DNA of 64,000 bases from Gemmatimonadaceae bacterium (GTDB lineage: Bacteria; Gemmatimonadota; Gemmatimonadetes; Gemmatimonadales; Gemmatimonadaceae): assembly GCA_040882285.1 (NCBI GenBank), contig JBBEBQ010000008.1, forward strand, positions 1 through 64,000, written 5' to 3'. This document shows, one piece after another, positions 9,590 through 17,970 of the stretch. The notes beneath the pieces are model-generated. The model was not told the origin of the DNA, did no database searches, and worked only from the letters and a program-made list of their open reading frames with translations. Every line of letters starts with the position of its first letter. The first letter of the stretch is position 1. Made by a program: the position numbers and the translations under genes.

Positions 9590-9798
9590 AGGACTCCCGC
9601 CGCCAAGATAGGATGCTGCCATGCGGGGCGCAAAGCACGCGAAGTTGACGGGAACGGCGCGCGGGGGCGGAAAATGCGAAATTCCGCGCTTCGCCGCGCG
9701 ACGCCGGCAGTCCAAGGTAAGACCGCGTCCGCAGTTAGCTCCGGCCAGTCGCTGGAGTAGATTCTCCTGTACCTCACCCTGACTCCGCCGACCGAGCC

Positions 9799-11604
9799 AT
9801 GGTTCCCAACGCACCGCTCATCGCGACGATCACCGCAGGCCTGGGACTGGCATTTCTCCTCGGCCTGCTCGTCACGCGCGTCGGGCTCCCGCCGATCGTC
9901 GGCTATCTGCTGGCGGGGGTACTCGTAGGCCCGCATTCGCCCGGGTTCACCGCCGACATCGCGATCGCGGGGCAGCTCGCCGAGATCGGCGTGATCATGC
10001 TGATGTTCGGCGTCGGGCTGCACTTCTCGCTCACGGATCTCCTGTCGGTGAAGCGGGTGGCGATCCCCGGCGCCATCGGGCTCATAGTGATCGTGGCCGG
10101 GTTCGGCGCGGTCATCGCCAGGCTGTGGGGCTGGCCGCTCGGCGAGGGACTGGTGTTCGGCCTCGCATTGTCGGTCGCGAGCACGGTCGTGCTGCTGCGC
10201 GCGCTCGAGCAAAGGGGCGGGCTCGACAGCTTCGATGGCAAGCTCGCTGTCGGATGGCTGGTGGTCGAGGATCTGGTGATGGTGCTGGCGTTGGTACTGC
10301 TGCCGGCGTTCGCGGCGTCCATGGGGACCGCGCCCGAACTCGTCGGCGAGGCGGGAGATCGCAGCCTCCTGCTGACGCTCGGCATCACCCTCGCGAAAGT
10401 CGCAGCCTTCTTCGCGCTGGTGCTGATTGCCGGCCGCCGGATCGTTCCATGGATGCTCGAGCACGTGGCGCACACCGGCTCGCGCGAGCTGTTCACGCTC
10501 GCGGTGCTCGCGACCGCGCTGGGCATCGCGCTCGGATCTGCCGTGCTGTTCGGCGTTTCGGTCGCGCTCGGCGCGTTCTTCGCCGGTGTCGTGATCAACG
10601 GCTCCGACCTGAGCTACCAGGCGGGCGCGGAAGCGCTGCCGCTGCAGGACGCGTTCGCGGTGCTGTTCTTCGTCTCGATCGGGATGCTGTTCGATCCGGA
10701 GATCATCGTGCGCGAGCCGCTGGCGGTGCTCGGCACGCTCGGAATCGTCGTGGTCGGCAAGTCGCTGGTCGTGATCGCGATCGTGCTGCTGCTGGGCTAT
10801 CGCATCAGGTCGTCGCTGATCGTCGCGGCGAGCCTCGCGCAGATCGGCGAGTTCTCCTTCATTCTCGCCGGTCTGGCCGTGACGCTCGGCCTGCTCTCCG
10901 TTACCGGACGCGACCTCATTCTGGCGGCCGCGATCCTCTCGATCACGCTCAATCCGCTCATGTTCGCGCTTGCGGGCAGGCTCGACCGGTGGACGAAGGG
11001 GCAGCCGCGCATGATCGAGGCGCTGGAGCGTACGACGGAGATGTCGATCGCGTTTCCGCCGGGCGAAGAGCCGCTGAGGGGACACGCGATCCTCGTCGGC
11101 TACGGGCGCGTGGGCCGCGCGATCGCCGGCACGCTGGCCTCGCAGAACCTTCCATTCGTGGTGATCGAGACAGACCGTTCCGCGGCCAAGGCCGCGCGTA
11201 ACGACGGAGTGCGCGCGGTCTGGGGCGACGCCGCGCGGCCGGCGATCTTCACGCTCGCCGCGCCGGAGACCGCGCGGCTACTCATCCTCGCCGCGCCGGG
11301 AGCCTACCAGGCACGGCAGGTACTCGAGCTGGCGGGGCGGCTGAATCCGAATCTCGACACCGTCGTGCGGACACACAGCTCGACCGAACAGGAGTATCTC
11401 GATGCGATCGGCGTCGGGCGCACGGTGCTCGGCGAGCGCGAGACCGCGCTGGCGATGTCACATTACGCGCTCGTGTCGCTCGGTCAGACGGACGACCAGG
11501 CCGACGCGGCGGTGGAGTGGGCGAGGGAAGGGGTGGCTACCTATGACACGATCTCGTCGCGGAAGTCTGCGGATTCCGGGAAGGCTGATGGGGGATCCAA
11601 GTAG
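9799..11604 (+). CDS. KefB/YbaL-type cation:proton antiporter with TrkA-N domain
   Basis: A 601-residue monovalent cation:proton antiporter-2 family protein. About 12 membrane segments fill residues 5-390, followed by a cytoplasmic RCK/TrkA-N nucleotide-binding domain (about 415-530) with the Rossmann motif VGYGRVGR. It should exchange K+ or Na+ for protons, gated by NAD(H) or a related ligand. The reading frame ends (GGSK then TAG) inside the palindromic repeat at 11590-11703. The gene is divergent from the kinase gene, leaving 209 bp for two promoters. Confidence 0.85.
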   Translation: MVPNAPLIATITAGLGLAFLLGLLVTRVGLPPIVGYLLAGVLVGPHSPGFTADIAIAGQLAEIGVIMLMFGVGLHFSLTDLLSVKRVAIPGAIGLIVIVAGFGAVIARLWGWPLGEGLVFGLALSVASTVVLLRALEQRGGLDSFDGKLAVGWLVVEDLVMVLALVLLPAFAASMGTAPELVGEAGDRSLLLTLGITLAKVAAFFALVLIAGRRIVPWMLEHVAHTGSRELFTLAVLATALGIALGSAVLFGVSVALGAFFAGVVINGSDLSYQAGAEALPLQDAFAVLFFVSIGMLFDPEIIVREPLAVLGTLGIVVVGKSLVVIAIVLLLGYRIRSSLIVAASLAQIGEFSFILAGLAVTLGLLSVTGRDLILAAAILSITLNPLMFALAGRLDRWTKGQPRMIEALERTTEMSIAFPPGEEPLRGHAILVGYGRVGRAIAGTLASQNLPFVVIETDRSAAKAARNDGVRAVWGDAARPAIFTLAAPETARLLILAAPGAYQARQVLELAGRLNPNLDTVVRTHSSTEQEYLDAIGVGRTVLGERETALAMSHYALVSLGQTDDQADAAVEWAREGVATYDTISSRKSADSGKADGGSK

Positions 11605-11703
11605 GGAGTGTGGTAGTTTGGAGTTGGCAGTTTGAAGTTGCCGGAACGCTGGTAACTCCAAACTCACAGCTCCCAACTGCCACCCTCCTTACTTGGATTC
11701 CCC
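11590..11703. repeat. palindromic repeat, copy 2
   Basis: The arms 11590-11642 and 11651-11703 match as inverted repeats at about 43 of 53 positions around an 8-nt loop. They share the GGGGAATCCAAGT outer ends and the about 7-base GGAGTTT periodicity of the copy at 5865-5974. The element supplies the last codons of both convergent genes: GSK for the antiporter and GESK for the gene on the minus strand. Confidence 0.85.
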
Positions 11704-12384
11704 GTCCACGCGCTCGGGTCCGCCCGACAGCCAGTGCATGAGGTTCAGCACGAACCGCTGATTCTGTCTTGCGACCGGCGCGTTCATTCCCATCGGCCGC
11801 CGGTTGGGGCCCGCGACCTGCGCGGTGAGCATCGCCGCTTCTCCCAGCACCACGACACGGCCGGCGGCGAGCACGCGCGCGGCTCCTTGCAGCATCCCCG
11901 CTGCCGAGCCCGCCGGCACACCATCGAACTGCCACGCGACTGTTGGCTCGTATGTGATTATCCCGGGGCGGAACGTCAGCAGCGAGCCGCCATCGTTCAC
12001 CCAGCGTCGCACCGCCTCGATCTCGTCCGGAGTGTAGGCCGACGGCGTGGGGAGCTTCCAGTTGCCGACGTTCTCGGCGGCGAGCACGTTCACGATGACG
12101 AGGATGTCCGCGTCCGTCAGCGCCGCGGCGCTCAGCTTCGCAGCGAGAGGCGCCACCCGGTATCCGTCGAGGCGCAGCAGCTCGGCGAAAGGCCGGAACG
12201 AGCGGCCCAGCGAATGAAAGCTGTTGTGCGCCTCGTCGAACAGGACGACCGGGCCTGTACCCGCGGGATAGACCGGGCGTTCGACGCGCGGATGAAACGA
12301 GGAATCGACGGCCTGCTGCGCGGAAATACCGGGGGCCAGCGTGCTCGCGCAAGCGAAGAGCGCAGCGAACGTGAAGCGACTCAT
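11689..12384 (-). CDS. secreted DUF4350/GATase1-like protein
   Basis: A 231-residue exported protein with a signal peptide (about 1-22, cut likely after ISAQ). The mature part resembles DUF4350/ThuA-type class I amidotransferase-like folds: VVLFDEAHNS, then ADILVIVNV, then EIEAVRRWVNDGGSLL. No catalytic triad is evident, so a binding role is possible. Its ATG overlaps the helicase stop (ATGA), showing translational coupling to the helicase. The C-terminus (GESK) is encoded by the palindromic repeat. Family assignment is moderate; function is unknown. Confidence 0.6.
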   Translation of the reverse strand: MSRFTFAALFACASTLAPGISAQQAVDSSFHPRVERPVYPAGTGPVVLFDEAHNSFHSLGRSFRPFAELLRLDGYRVAPLAAKLSAAALTDADILVIVNVLAAENVGNWKLPTPSAYTPDEIEAVRRWVNDGGSLLTFRPGIITYEPTVAWQFDGVPAGSAAGMLQGAARVLAAGRVVVLGEAAMLTAQVAGPNRRPMGMNAPVARQNQRFVLNLMHWLSGGPERVDGESK

Positions 12385-13997
12385 CTTGGTCTTTGTCCTC
12401 GCCGGCTCGTGTCGCGCTTGGGGTAGCCCTTCTTCTTGCCGCTCTTCCTGTCGAACTTCTTCTCGAATCCTGCCCCTGTTGGGCGCTTGCGAGCGGGCTT
12501 GTCGTATTTCTTGGCCTTCGTGGCTTTCTTGTAGCCGTCGCGCTTCGGCGCGCGCTCCCGCTGCGGCTCGAGCACGACGCGCGCGATCTCCTTCTCGTCG
12601 ATGGGACCGAGCAGCGAGTCGTGCGCGACCTTCATTGCCGCCGCGGCGATGTCCATCAGGTCGTAATCGCCGGCGAGCGAGCCCAGCTCGATCACGTACT
12701 CGTCCAGATCGCCGGCGATGACCGCGTCGCGCACCGCGGCGCTCACCAGCCCCACACGGCGCGCGCGCAGATCCATCACCGTCGGCACCGGCTCGACCTT
12801 CATCTTCTGCCCGACGAGCCGCTCGATGTTTTGCAGCATGCTCCGCTCGCGCGGCTCGGCCAGCGTCACGGCGGTGCCTTCCCGCCCCGCGCGCCCCGTG
12901 CGGCCGATGCGGTGCACATATGCGTCCGGCGCCGCGGGCACGTCGAAGTTGACCACGTGCGACACGTGCTCGATGTCCAGCCCGCGCGCTGCAACGTCGG
13001 TCGCGACCAGCAGCTCGCACGTCCCCTCGCGGAACCGCTTCATCACGCGCGACCGCTGGTCCTGCGTCATCCCGCCGTGCAGCGGCTCGGCGGAGTAGCC
13101 GTGCCCTGCGAGCTTCTCGGCGACTTCGTCCACTTCCGTGCGAGTTCGGCAGAACACGATCGCCGATTTGGGATTTTCCATGTCGAGCACACGGCCGAGC
13201 GCGGTGATCTTGTCGCGCCGCTGCACCATGAAGACGAGCTGGCGCACGCGCGGCAGCTCGCCGGCGGCGACCTTCTCGCGGCCGATGGTGATGCGCTTCG
13301 GATCGCGGAGATGTTTCTCTGCGAGCTTCGCGATGCGAGGCGGGATGGTAGCCGAGAAGAGCGCGGTCTGCCGCTCCGACGGCACGGCGGCGAGAATCGC
13401 CTCGAGGTCTTCGGCGAAGCCCATGTCCAGCATCTCGTCCGCTTCGTCGAGCACGAGCGCACGCACGTTGCGGAGGTCGAGCGTGTTCCGGCGGATGTGA
13501 TCGAGCGCGCGGCCCGGCGTCGCGACCACGACGTCCACTCCCCGTCGGAGGACTTTCAGCTGCGATTGAAAGTCCTGTCCGCCGTACACCGGGAGGACCT
13601 GCATGCCCAGCTCGCGGCCGTAGCGGTGCACCGCTTCGGCGACCTGGATCGCCAGCTCGCGCGTGGGCACGAGCACGAGCGCGCGCACGCCCGAGCGTCC
13701 GCCGCCGCCGGTTTCATCAGCGAGCCGCTGCAGCAGCGGCAGCGCGAACGCGGCGGTCTTGCCGGTGCCGGTCGCCGCCTGGCCGAGCAGGTCACGTCCC
13801 TCGAGCAGCGGCGGGATCGCCATCCGCTGGATCGGCGTCGGCTCCTCGTAGCCGAGCGCTTCCAGCGTCCGCTGTAGCGCGGGCGAGACGCCGAGCGCGT
13901 CGAACGCCGTGGGAGCTTCGCCCGCGTCGCTCAAGAGCAGCGTCTCGTCAGAGATCGACGGCGACGTTGAATCCACCGTACGCCATGCGCTTGTCAT
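12381..13997 (-). CDS. DEAD-box ATP-dependent RNA helicase
   Basis: A 538-residue DeaD/CsdA- or RhlE-type RNA helicase. Visible motifs are the Q motif (PTPIQ, about 53-57), Walker A (ATGTGKT, 75-81), DEAD in LDEADEML, SAT in FSATIP, and HRIGRTGR in the second RecA domain. The basic tail (about 485-538), rich in Lys and Arg, should bind RNA. These enzymes unwind short duplexes in ribosome assembly and RNA decay. The ATG at 13997 overlaps the upstream DUF1428 gene by 50 bp; a TTG near 13935 inside the frame is an alternative start. The stop overlaps the next ATG. Confidence 0.85.
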   Translation of the reverse strand: MTSAWRTVDSTSPSISDETLLLSDAGEAPTAFDALGVSPALQRTLEALGYEEPTPIQRMAIPPLLEGRDLLGQAATGTGKTAAFALPLLQRLADETGGGGRSGVRALVLVPTRELAIQVAEAVHRYGRELGMQVLPVYGGQDFQSQLKVLRRGVDVVVATPGRALDHIRRNTLDLRNVRALVLDEADEMLDMGFAEDLEAILAAVPSERQTALFSATIPPRIAKLAEKHLRDPKRITIGREKVAAGELPRVRQLVFMVQRRDKITALGRVLDMENPKSAIVFCRTRTEVDEVAEKLAGHGYSAEPLHGGMTQDQRSRVMKRFREGTCELLVATDVAARGLDIEHVSHVVNFDVPAAPDAYVHRIGRTGRAGREGTAVTLAEPRERSMLQNIERLVGQKMKVEPVPTVMDLRARRVGLVSAAVRDAVIAGDLDEYVIELGSLAGDYDLMDIAAAAMKVAHDSLLGPIDEKEIARVVLEPQRERAPKRDGYKKATKAKKYDKPARKRPTGAGFEKKFDRKSGKKKGYPKRDTSRRGQRPR

Positions 13998-14307
13998 CGA
14001 ACGGCATTTCGCCCGGCTCCATCATCTTCTGCAACCGGGGATCGGTCATGACTTTCTTGTTGATCCGGTTCCGGTCGGCCTTCGACCTGTAGACGATCCA
14101 GGAAAAGAATACCGTCTCGCTCGGCTTCGCTTTCACCAGTCGCGTGAACGGCACGGGCCCTTTGGGATGGAGATCGTCGCCCGCGCACTCGCGGAACTCG
14201 AGCGCGCCGTACTCGATCCAGATCTTGCCGGCCTTGCGCGCCATGCGCCGGTAGGCGGCGATGTGCTTTTTCGGGACCGGTAGCAGAAAGCCGTCTACAT
14301 ATGGCAT
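13948..14307 (-). CDS. DUF1428 family protein
   Basis: A 119-residue ferredoxin-like alpha/beta-barrel family protein (DUF1428). The typical opening is MPYVDGFLLPVPKK, with YGALEFRECAGDD in the middle and a KMMEPGEMPFDDKRM tail. AGGAG lies 6 nt before the ATG at 14307. The family has no firm function. It is the first gene of a minus-strand run with the helicase and the DUF4350-like gene, and is divergent from the esterase gene 38 bp away. Confidence 0.85.
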   Translation of the reverse strand: MPYVDGFLLPVPKKHIAAYRRMARKAGKIWIEYGALEFRECAGDDLHPKGPVPFTRLVKAKPSETVFFSWIVYRSKADRNRINKKVMTDPRLQKMMEPGEMPFDDKRMAYGGFNVAVDL

Positions 14308-14344
14308 GTGTTCTCCTGGGTTCGAGTGCCGTAACTTCCTTCGC

Positions 14345-15451
14345 ATGGCCGAGCATATACTGCCTAAGACCATTTGGCACGGCAAGCCGCGGCTGGCGGA
14401 AACGCTCGCGCGAGCCGCTTTTACGGCCGGCTGCGTCCTGCTCACGAGCACAGCCGCTCCGGCGCAGGCAGTCACCCGCATCGAAACGGTGCCCGCGCCG
14501 TCGCTCGCGGCGAACCTGCTCGGCGACCCCGCGTGGCGGCAGGTGACGGTGTATCTCCCGCCGAGCTACCCGCGCGAGCCGCGCCGGCGATATCCGGTGG
14601 TGTACTGGCTGCACGGCTTCGCCAGCGCGGATCGCGAGCTCATCTCGGGAATCCGACAGGGCCTCAACATCCGACTCGCGATGGACAGCCTGCTCGCCGC
14701 GGGCGCGGCGCGCGAGATGATCATCGTCATGCCGAACGCGCGGAACGCATTCGAGGGCAGCTTCTACGCCAACTCGCCCGTGACCGGCCGGTGGGAAGAT
14801 TTCATCGTCCGCGATCTCGTGAGCTGGGTGGACGGACGCTACCGCACAGTGTGGTCGCGATCCGGCCGGGGGATCGCGGGGAGCTCAATGGGCGGCTTCG
14901 GCGCGCTCCGCATCGCAATACGGAATCCGGATACGTATTCCGCGGTGTACGCGATGAGCCCGTGCTGCCTGGACTCGGAGGTGTTCTTCGAGCGCAGTTG
15001 GCTCGCGGCGTGGCGGGGCGCGGCCGCCGTGAAGACGCTGGAAGATTTCGCGCGCGCTCCGTTCAGGTCCCAGCTCGTGATCGCGCGATCGGCGTTCTAC
15101 TCGCCCGACACCGCGCGCCCGCCACTGTATGTCGCGTTTCCCGTGATTCCGGACGGGGATTCACTGCGGCTCGTTCCCGGGATCGCCGCGCTCTGGCGCA
15201 ACGACCCGCTGGCGCTGATCCCGCGGTCAGCTCCGGCGCTGCGGCGGCTGGCGATCGCGCTCGACGCGGGGGCGCAGGACGGGTTCCCCGACATCCCCGC
15301 CAACGTCCGTGCCGTGGACAGCCTGTTGACGGCGATGGGGATCGCGCACGAGGCGGAGATCTATCAGGGCGGCCACGTGGACAAGGTGCGCGAGCGGATC
15401 GTCACGCGGGTGCTGCCGTTCTTCTCGCGCGCATTGAGCGGAGCGCGCTGA
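14345..15451 (+). CDS. secreted esterase (EstD/putative esterase family)
   Basis: A 368-residue alpha/beta hydrolase with a signal peptide (about 20-42, ending in AAPAQA). The nucleophile is Ser181 in GSSMGG; the oxyanion HG pair is at 90-91, and a C-terminal His in GGHVDK probably completes the triad. It belongs to the tributyrin-esterase/S-formylglutathione-hydrolase-like family, acting on short-chain esters in the periplasm or outside. The start was set at the ATG at 14345; the upstream frame overlaps the divergent DUF1428 gene. The natural substrate is unknown. Confidence 0.8.
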   Translation: MAEHILPKTIWHGKPRLAETLARAAFTAGCVLLTSTAAPAQAVTRIETVPAPSLAANLLGDPAWRQVTVYLPPSYPREPRRRYPVVYWLHGFASADRELISGIRQGLNIRLAMDSLLAAGAAREMIIVMPNARNAFEGSFYANSPVTGRWEDFIVRDLVSWVDGRYRTVWSRSGRGIAGSSMGGFGALRIAIRNPDTYSAVYAMSPCCLDSEVFFERSWLAAWRGAAAVKTLEDFARAPFRSQLVIARSAFYSPDTARPPLYVAFPVIPDGDSLRLVPGIAALWRNDPLALIPRSAPALRRLAIALDAGAQDGFPDIPANVRAVDSLLTAMGIAHEAEIYQGGHVDKVRERIVTRVLPFFSRALSGAR

Positions 15452-15463
15452 GCAGGAGGAGCG

Positions 15464-16282
15464 CTATCCCGGCCGCCCCGCCATCCCGTAGATAATCTCG
15501 ACGCGATATTCCAGCTCGGCCGGCGTGAGCTGCTCCAATCGCGCGCGTACGCGGGTCGTGCATTCGCGGGCGGCGCCGGCGCTCAGCGATTCCAGCCTGC
15601 GCGAGGGAAGTCCGCAATGAGTCTGCGTCGCCAGCAGCTGGTCGACTTCCCAGGCGTGCACGAAGCGATTGCTCCAGACGCGGTCTATGACGAAGCCGCC
15701 GCGCCGCAGCAGATCGGTCAACTTCTGTGGCGTGTCCATCCAGGCTTGCCGCATGACCGACGCGTCGCGGGGATCCGGCGCGGCGCCGGCGTTGTCCAGC
15801 TCCCCGCTCCAGATCTCCCGGCCCGGAAGTCCCGGATCATCTCCCCAGACGACGATGCCGAGCCGTCCGCCCGGCCGCAGCGCCGCGCGGGTCTCGCGCA
15901 GAGCGCGCACCGGATCGGCAACGTGGAAGAGCACGTACAGCAGCAGCACCGCGTCGAAGCTCGCCGGACGGACGCCGAGCAGCTCGGCGTCCATCACGGC
16001 CACCCGGCCGCGCAGCGAGTCGTGACCCGCGCGCAACATTCCTTCCGCGCCATCCACGCCCCATAGCCGCGCCGCCGGCGCGGCTGCCTGAATCAACGGC
16101 CACAGCGCCCCGGTACCCGTGCCGACGTCGAGTATCGTCCTCGCATCCGCCAGCGGCATCGCGCGCAAGAGTGGATGCGCCATCGGATGAATTACCGGCG
16201 CCCAATAGCGGGCGTACGCGGCCGCGCGCCGCGAGTAATCGGCGGCGAGCTCGCGGGAGGGATGCGAATGTCCTGGTGTCAC
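15464..16282 (-). CDS. class I SAM-dependent methyltransferase
   Basis: A 272-residue methyltransferase with the usual Rossmann motifs: ILDVGTGTG (about 50-58), an acidic residue in LWGVDGAEGM, and a motif IV-like FDAVLLLYVL with DPVRAL downstream. The fold matches UbiE/Methyltransf_11 enzymes. The acceptor is unknown. It converges on the esterase gene with a 12-bp gap, and the next minus-strand gene is a separate small ORF. Confidence 0.8.
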   Translation of the reverse strand: MTPGHSHPSRELAADYSRRAAAYARYWAPVIHPMAHPLLRAMPLADARTILDVGTGTGALWPLIQAAAPAARLWGVDGAEGMLRAGHDSLRGRVAVMDAELLGVRPASFDAVLLLYVLFHVADPVRALRETRAALRPGGRLGIVVWGDDPGLPGREIWSGELDNAGAAPDPRDASVMRQAWMDTPQKLTDLLRRGGFVIDRVWSNRFVHAWEVDQLLATQTHCGLPSRRLESLSAGAARECTTRVRARLEQLTPAELEYRVEIIYGMAGRPG

Positions 16283-16324
16283 TCGGGCGGAAGAAACCCC
16301 GGTCTCGGCGTCACTTGCTCCATG

Positions 16325-16621
16325 CTACTCCCAGCTTTCCAGCACCGACCATTCCTCGCGTGAGAGCTCGATTCCCTCGGGAAATGTATCGGTGAAATGT
16401 TGCCGTAGCCGGGGGGCGTGCTTGGCGAGGTAGCTGTCCAGCTCCGCGCGGCTCCGCGCCTTGTATCGGATGCGGTAGCGGCCGGCCGCCGAGCGGCTGA
16501 AGCTTGCCGCGACGAACGCTCCGGTGCGCATCAGGTCGGGGATGTGCCGCTCGCGCATGTAGCGCTCGTACTCGTCGCACAGGTCGGGGCGAACAGTGGC
16601 GGTGATCTCGTAGGTCAGCAT
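16325..16621 (-). CDS. DUF4286 family protein
   Basis: A 98-residue protein matching DUF4286: MLTYEITATV start, YERYMRERHIPDLMRTG core and a LDSYLAKHAPRLRQ segment. It is probably a small alpha/beta dimeric-barrel protein. The ATG at 16621 is taken because the family begins exactly here; the longer open frame (to 16723) is low-quality coding. No function is established. Confidence 0.8.
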   Translation of the reverse strand: MLTYEITATVRPDLCDEYERYMRERHIPDLMRTGAFVAASFSRSAAGRYRIRYKARSRAELDSYLAKHAPRLRQHFTDTFPEGIELSREEWSVLESWE

Positions 16622-16735
16622 CGCATGATGTTCCAGTGATTGACTGCGCGGCTCACAACAGCGCCATGATGAGAAGCTTGAGGTAGTGTTCGCCGTGCTT
16701 CGAGCTCTTGGCGCCATTCGCATCGTGCTCGTGAT

Positions 16736-17284
16736 TCATTCTTCCCCCAGTACTTTCGACATGTAGATGTCCGGTTTTCCGCGGCCGTTCGCGTCCGGCA
16801 TGACGCCCGTCACGACGTATCCGAGCCTGCGGTAGAACAGGAACGGGTGCGACCTCCCCAGGTCCAGCAGCCCGGCTATGTGCCGGGGAAGGTCGTCATA
16901 CAGGCGGATGTGCGCCAGCGACGTCATCCCCGAATCGTCGTCGGTGCCGAGGGTCGCGGTGAGCGCGCCCCGGCGAGCCGCCTCCTGCTCGAACGAAGCC
17001 ACGAGCGCGCGGCCAATCCCGTGCCGGCGGCGATCCGAGCGCACCACCAGCGGATGCAGCTCCCACACGCGGCCATGGTACTCGGGCAGGCCGCCGATCC
17101 ACCCGAGGACGAGATCGCCCTCGATCGCGGCGCGGGCGAACCCGTCGCGAATCACGGCCGCCACCTCCTCGCGCGCCTTCTCGATCGACGGCCAGCCGCG
17201 CGGCTCTATGAACTCGTCCACCAGCATCACCGCCGCCTGCTCGCGAATACCGGCAGGCCCTTCCTCGAGATCGACGATCCGCAT
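16736..17284 (-). CDS. GNAT N-acetyltransferase
   Basis: A 182-residue Gcn5-related acetyltransferase. The acetyl-CoA site is seen as RSDRRRHGIGRALV (about 83-96), with FYRRLGYVVTG as the C-terminal beta-alpha element. It is somewhat like AAC(6')-type enzymes but the substrate cannot be fixed. It lies 5 bp after the HXXEE membrane protein gene on the same strand, so the two are probably co-transcribed. Confidence 0.8.
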   Translation of the reverse strand: MRIVDLEEGPAGIREQAAVMLVDEFIEPRGWPSIEKAREEVAAVIRDGFARAAIEGDLVLGWIGGLPEYHGRVWELHPLVVRSDRRRHGIGRALVASFEQEAARRGALTATLGTDDDSGMTSLAHIRLYDDLPRHIAGLLDLGRSHPFLFYRRLGYVVTGVMPDANGRGKPDIYMSKVLGEE

Positions 17285-17289
17285 CGGTA

Positions 17290-17793
17290 TTAGAAGAGGC
17301 GGGTACCGCGGAAGAGTATCATGTATCCGTGCGCGAGCATCGGCAGCGCGCCGATCACCACCGCGGTGGCCACCGCGGTTGGAGACAGGCGCCGCGTTCG
17401 CACGACGCGAGTGATAATGAGGGCGCTGAACGGCACGTACAGCAGCAGCGCCGTAATCACGCCCGGCGCATACCCTTTGTCGACGATCGCGCCCGCCGTG
17501 TGCAGCACGGCGTTACCGGCCATGACGAAGCCGATCCAGGTCAGCGCCAGGAAAGCCGAGGAGCGTGAGCGGCTCATCCAATGGAACAGCACTATCGCCA
17601 GCGTGATCAGAAGGCCGGTGACGTTCACCGTCCAGAAATCCGACTGCGTGATGTCGCGATCTATGTGCGCGTTGACCCAGGTGACGAAGCCGGGAGCTTC
17701 TTCGACGACGTGCGCTACGAATATGAGCGGCGCCGCGAGGAGGAGCCTATGGAAAGGCGTGGACGGCAGAGGTGAAAACCAGCTGGTCGCCAT
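17290..17793 (-). CDS. HXXEE-domain membrane protein
   Basis: A 167-residue inner-membrane protein with about five hydrophobic segments. The family-defining motif HVVEE is near residue 28 at the end of the first helix. HXXEE proteins have no proven function; the conserved His and Glu residues may bind metal. It precedes and probably shares a transcript with the GNAT gene. Confidence 0.75.
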   Translation of the reverse strand: MATSWFSPLPSTPFHRLLLAAPLIFVAHVVEEAPGFVTWVNAHIDRDITQSDFWTVNVTGLLITLAIVLFHWMSRSRSSAFLALTWIGFVMAGNAVLHTAGAIVDKGYAPGVITALLLYVPFSALIITRVVRTRRLSPTAVATAVVIGALPMLAHGYMILFRGTRLF

Positions 17794-17970
17794 GGCGCCA
17801 CTACTATAGGTAGTGGCGTGCGGCGGGGCGAGGGCCCAGCATCGGTCCTGCCCGTCGCGCCTCAGTCCACCGTCCGAAAAGCCAGTCGCTTCGCGAAGCT
17901 CTGGTTCGGAGGGGCTCCCTACTAGTTCTAGTAGTTACGCCCCCGCGGATTTGGAGGCAACGTTGATGTC

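Noticed and set aside
7268-9814. 848-residue kinase starting at 9814
   Set aside because: The first 75 codons are low-complexity and lack a ribosome site; GGGAG sits properly before the ATG at 9589, where kinase homology begins soon after.
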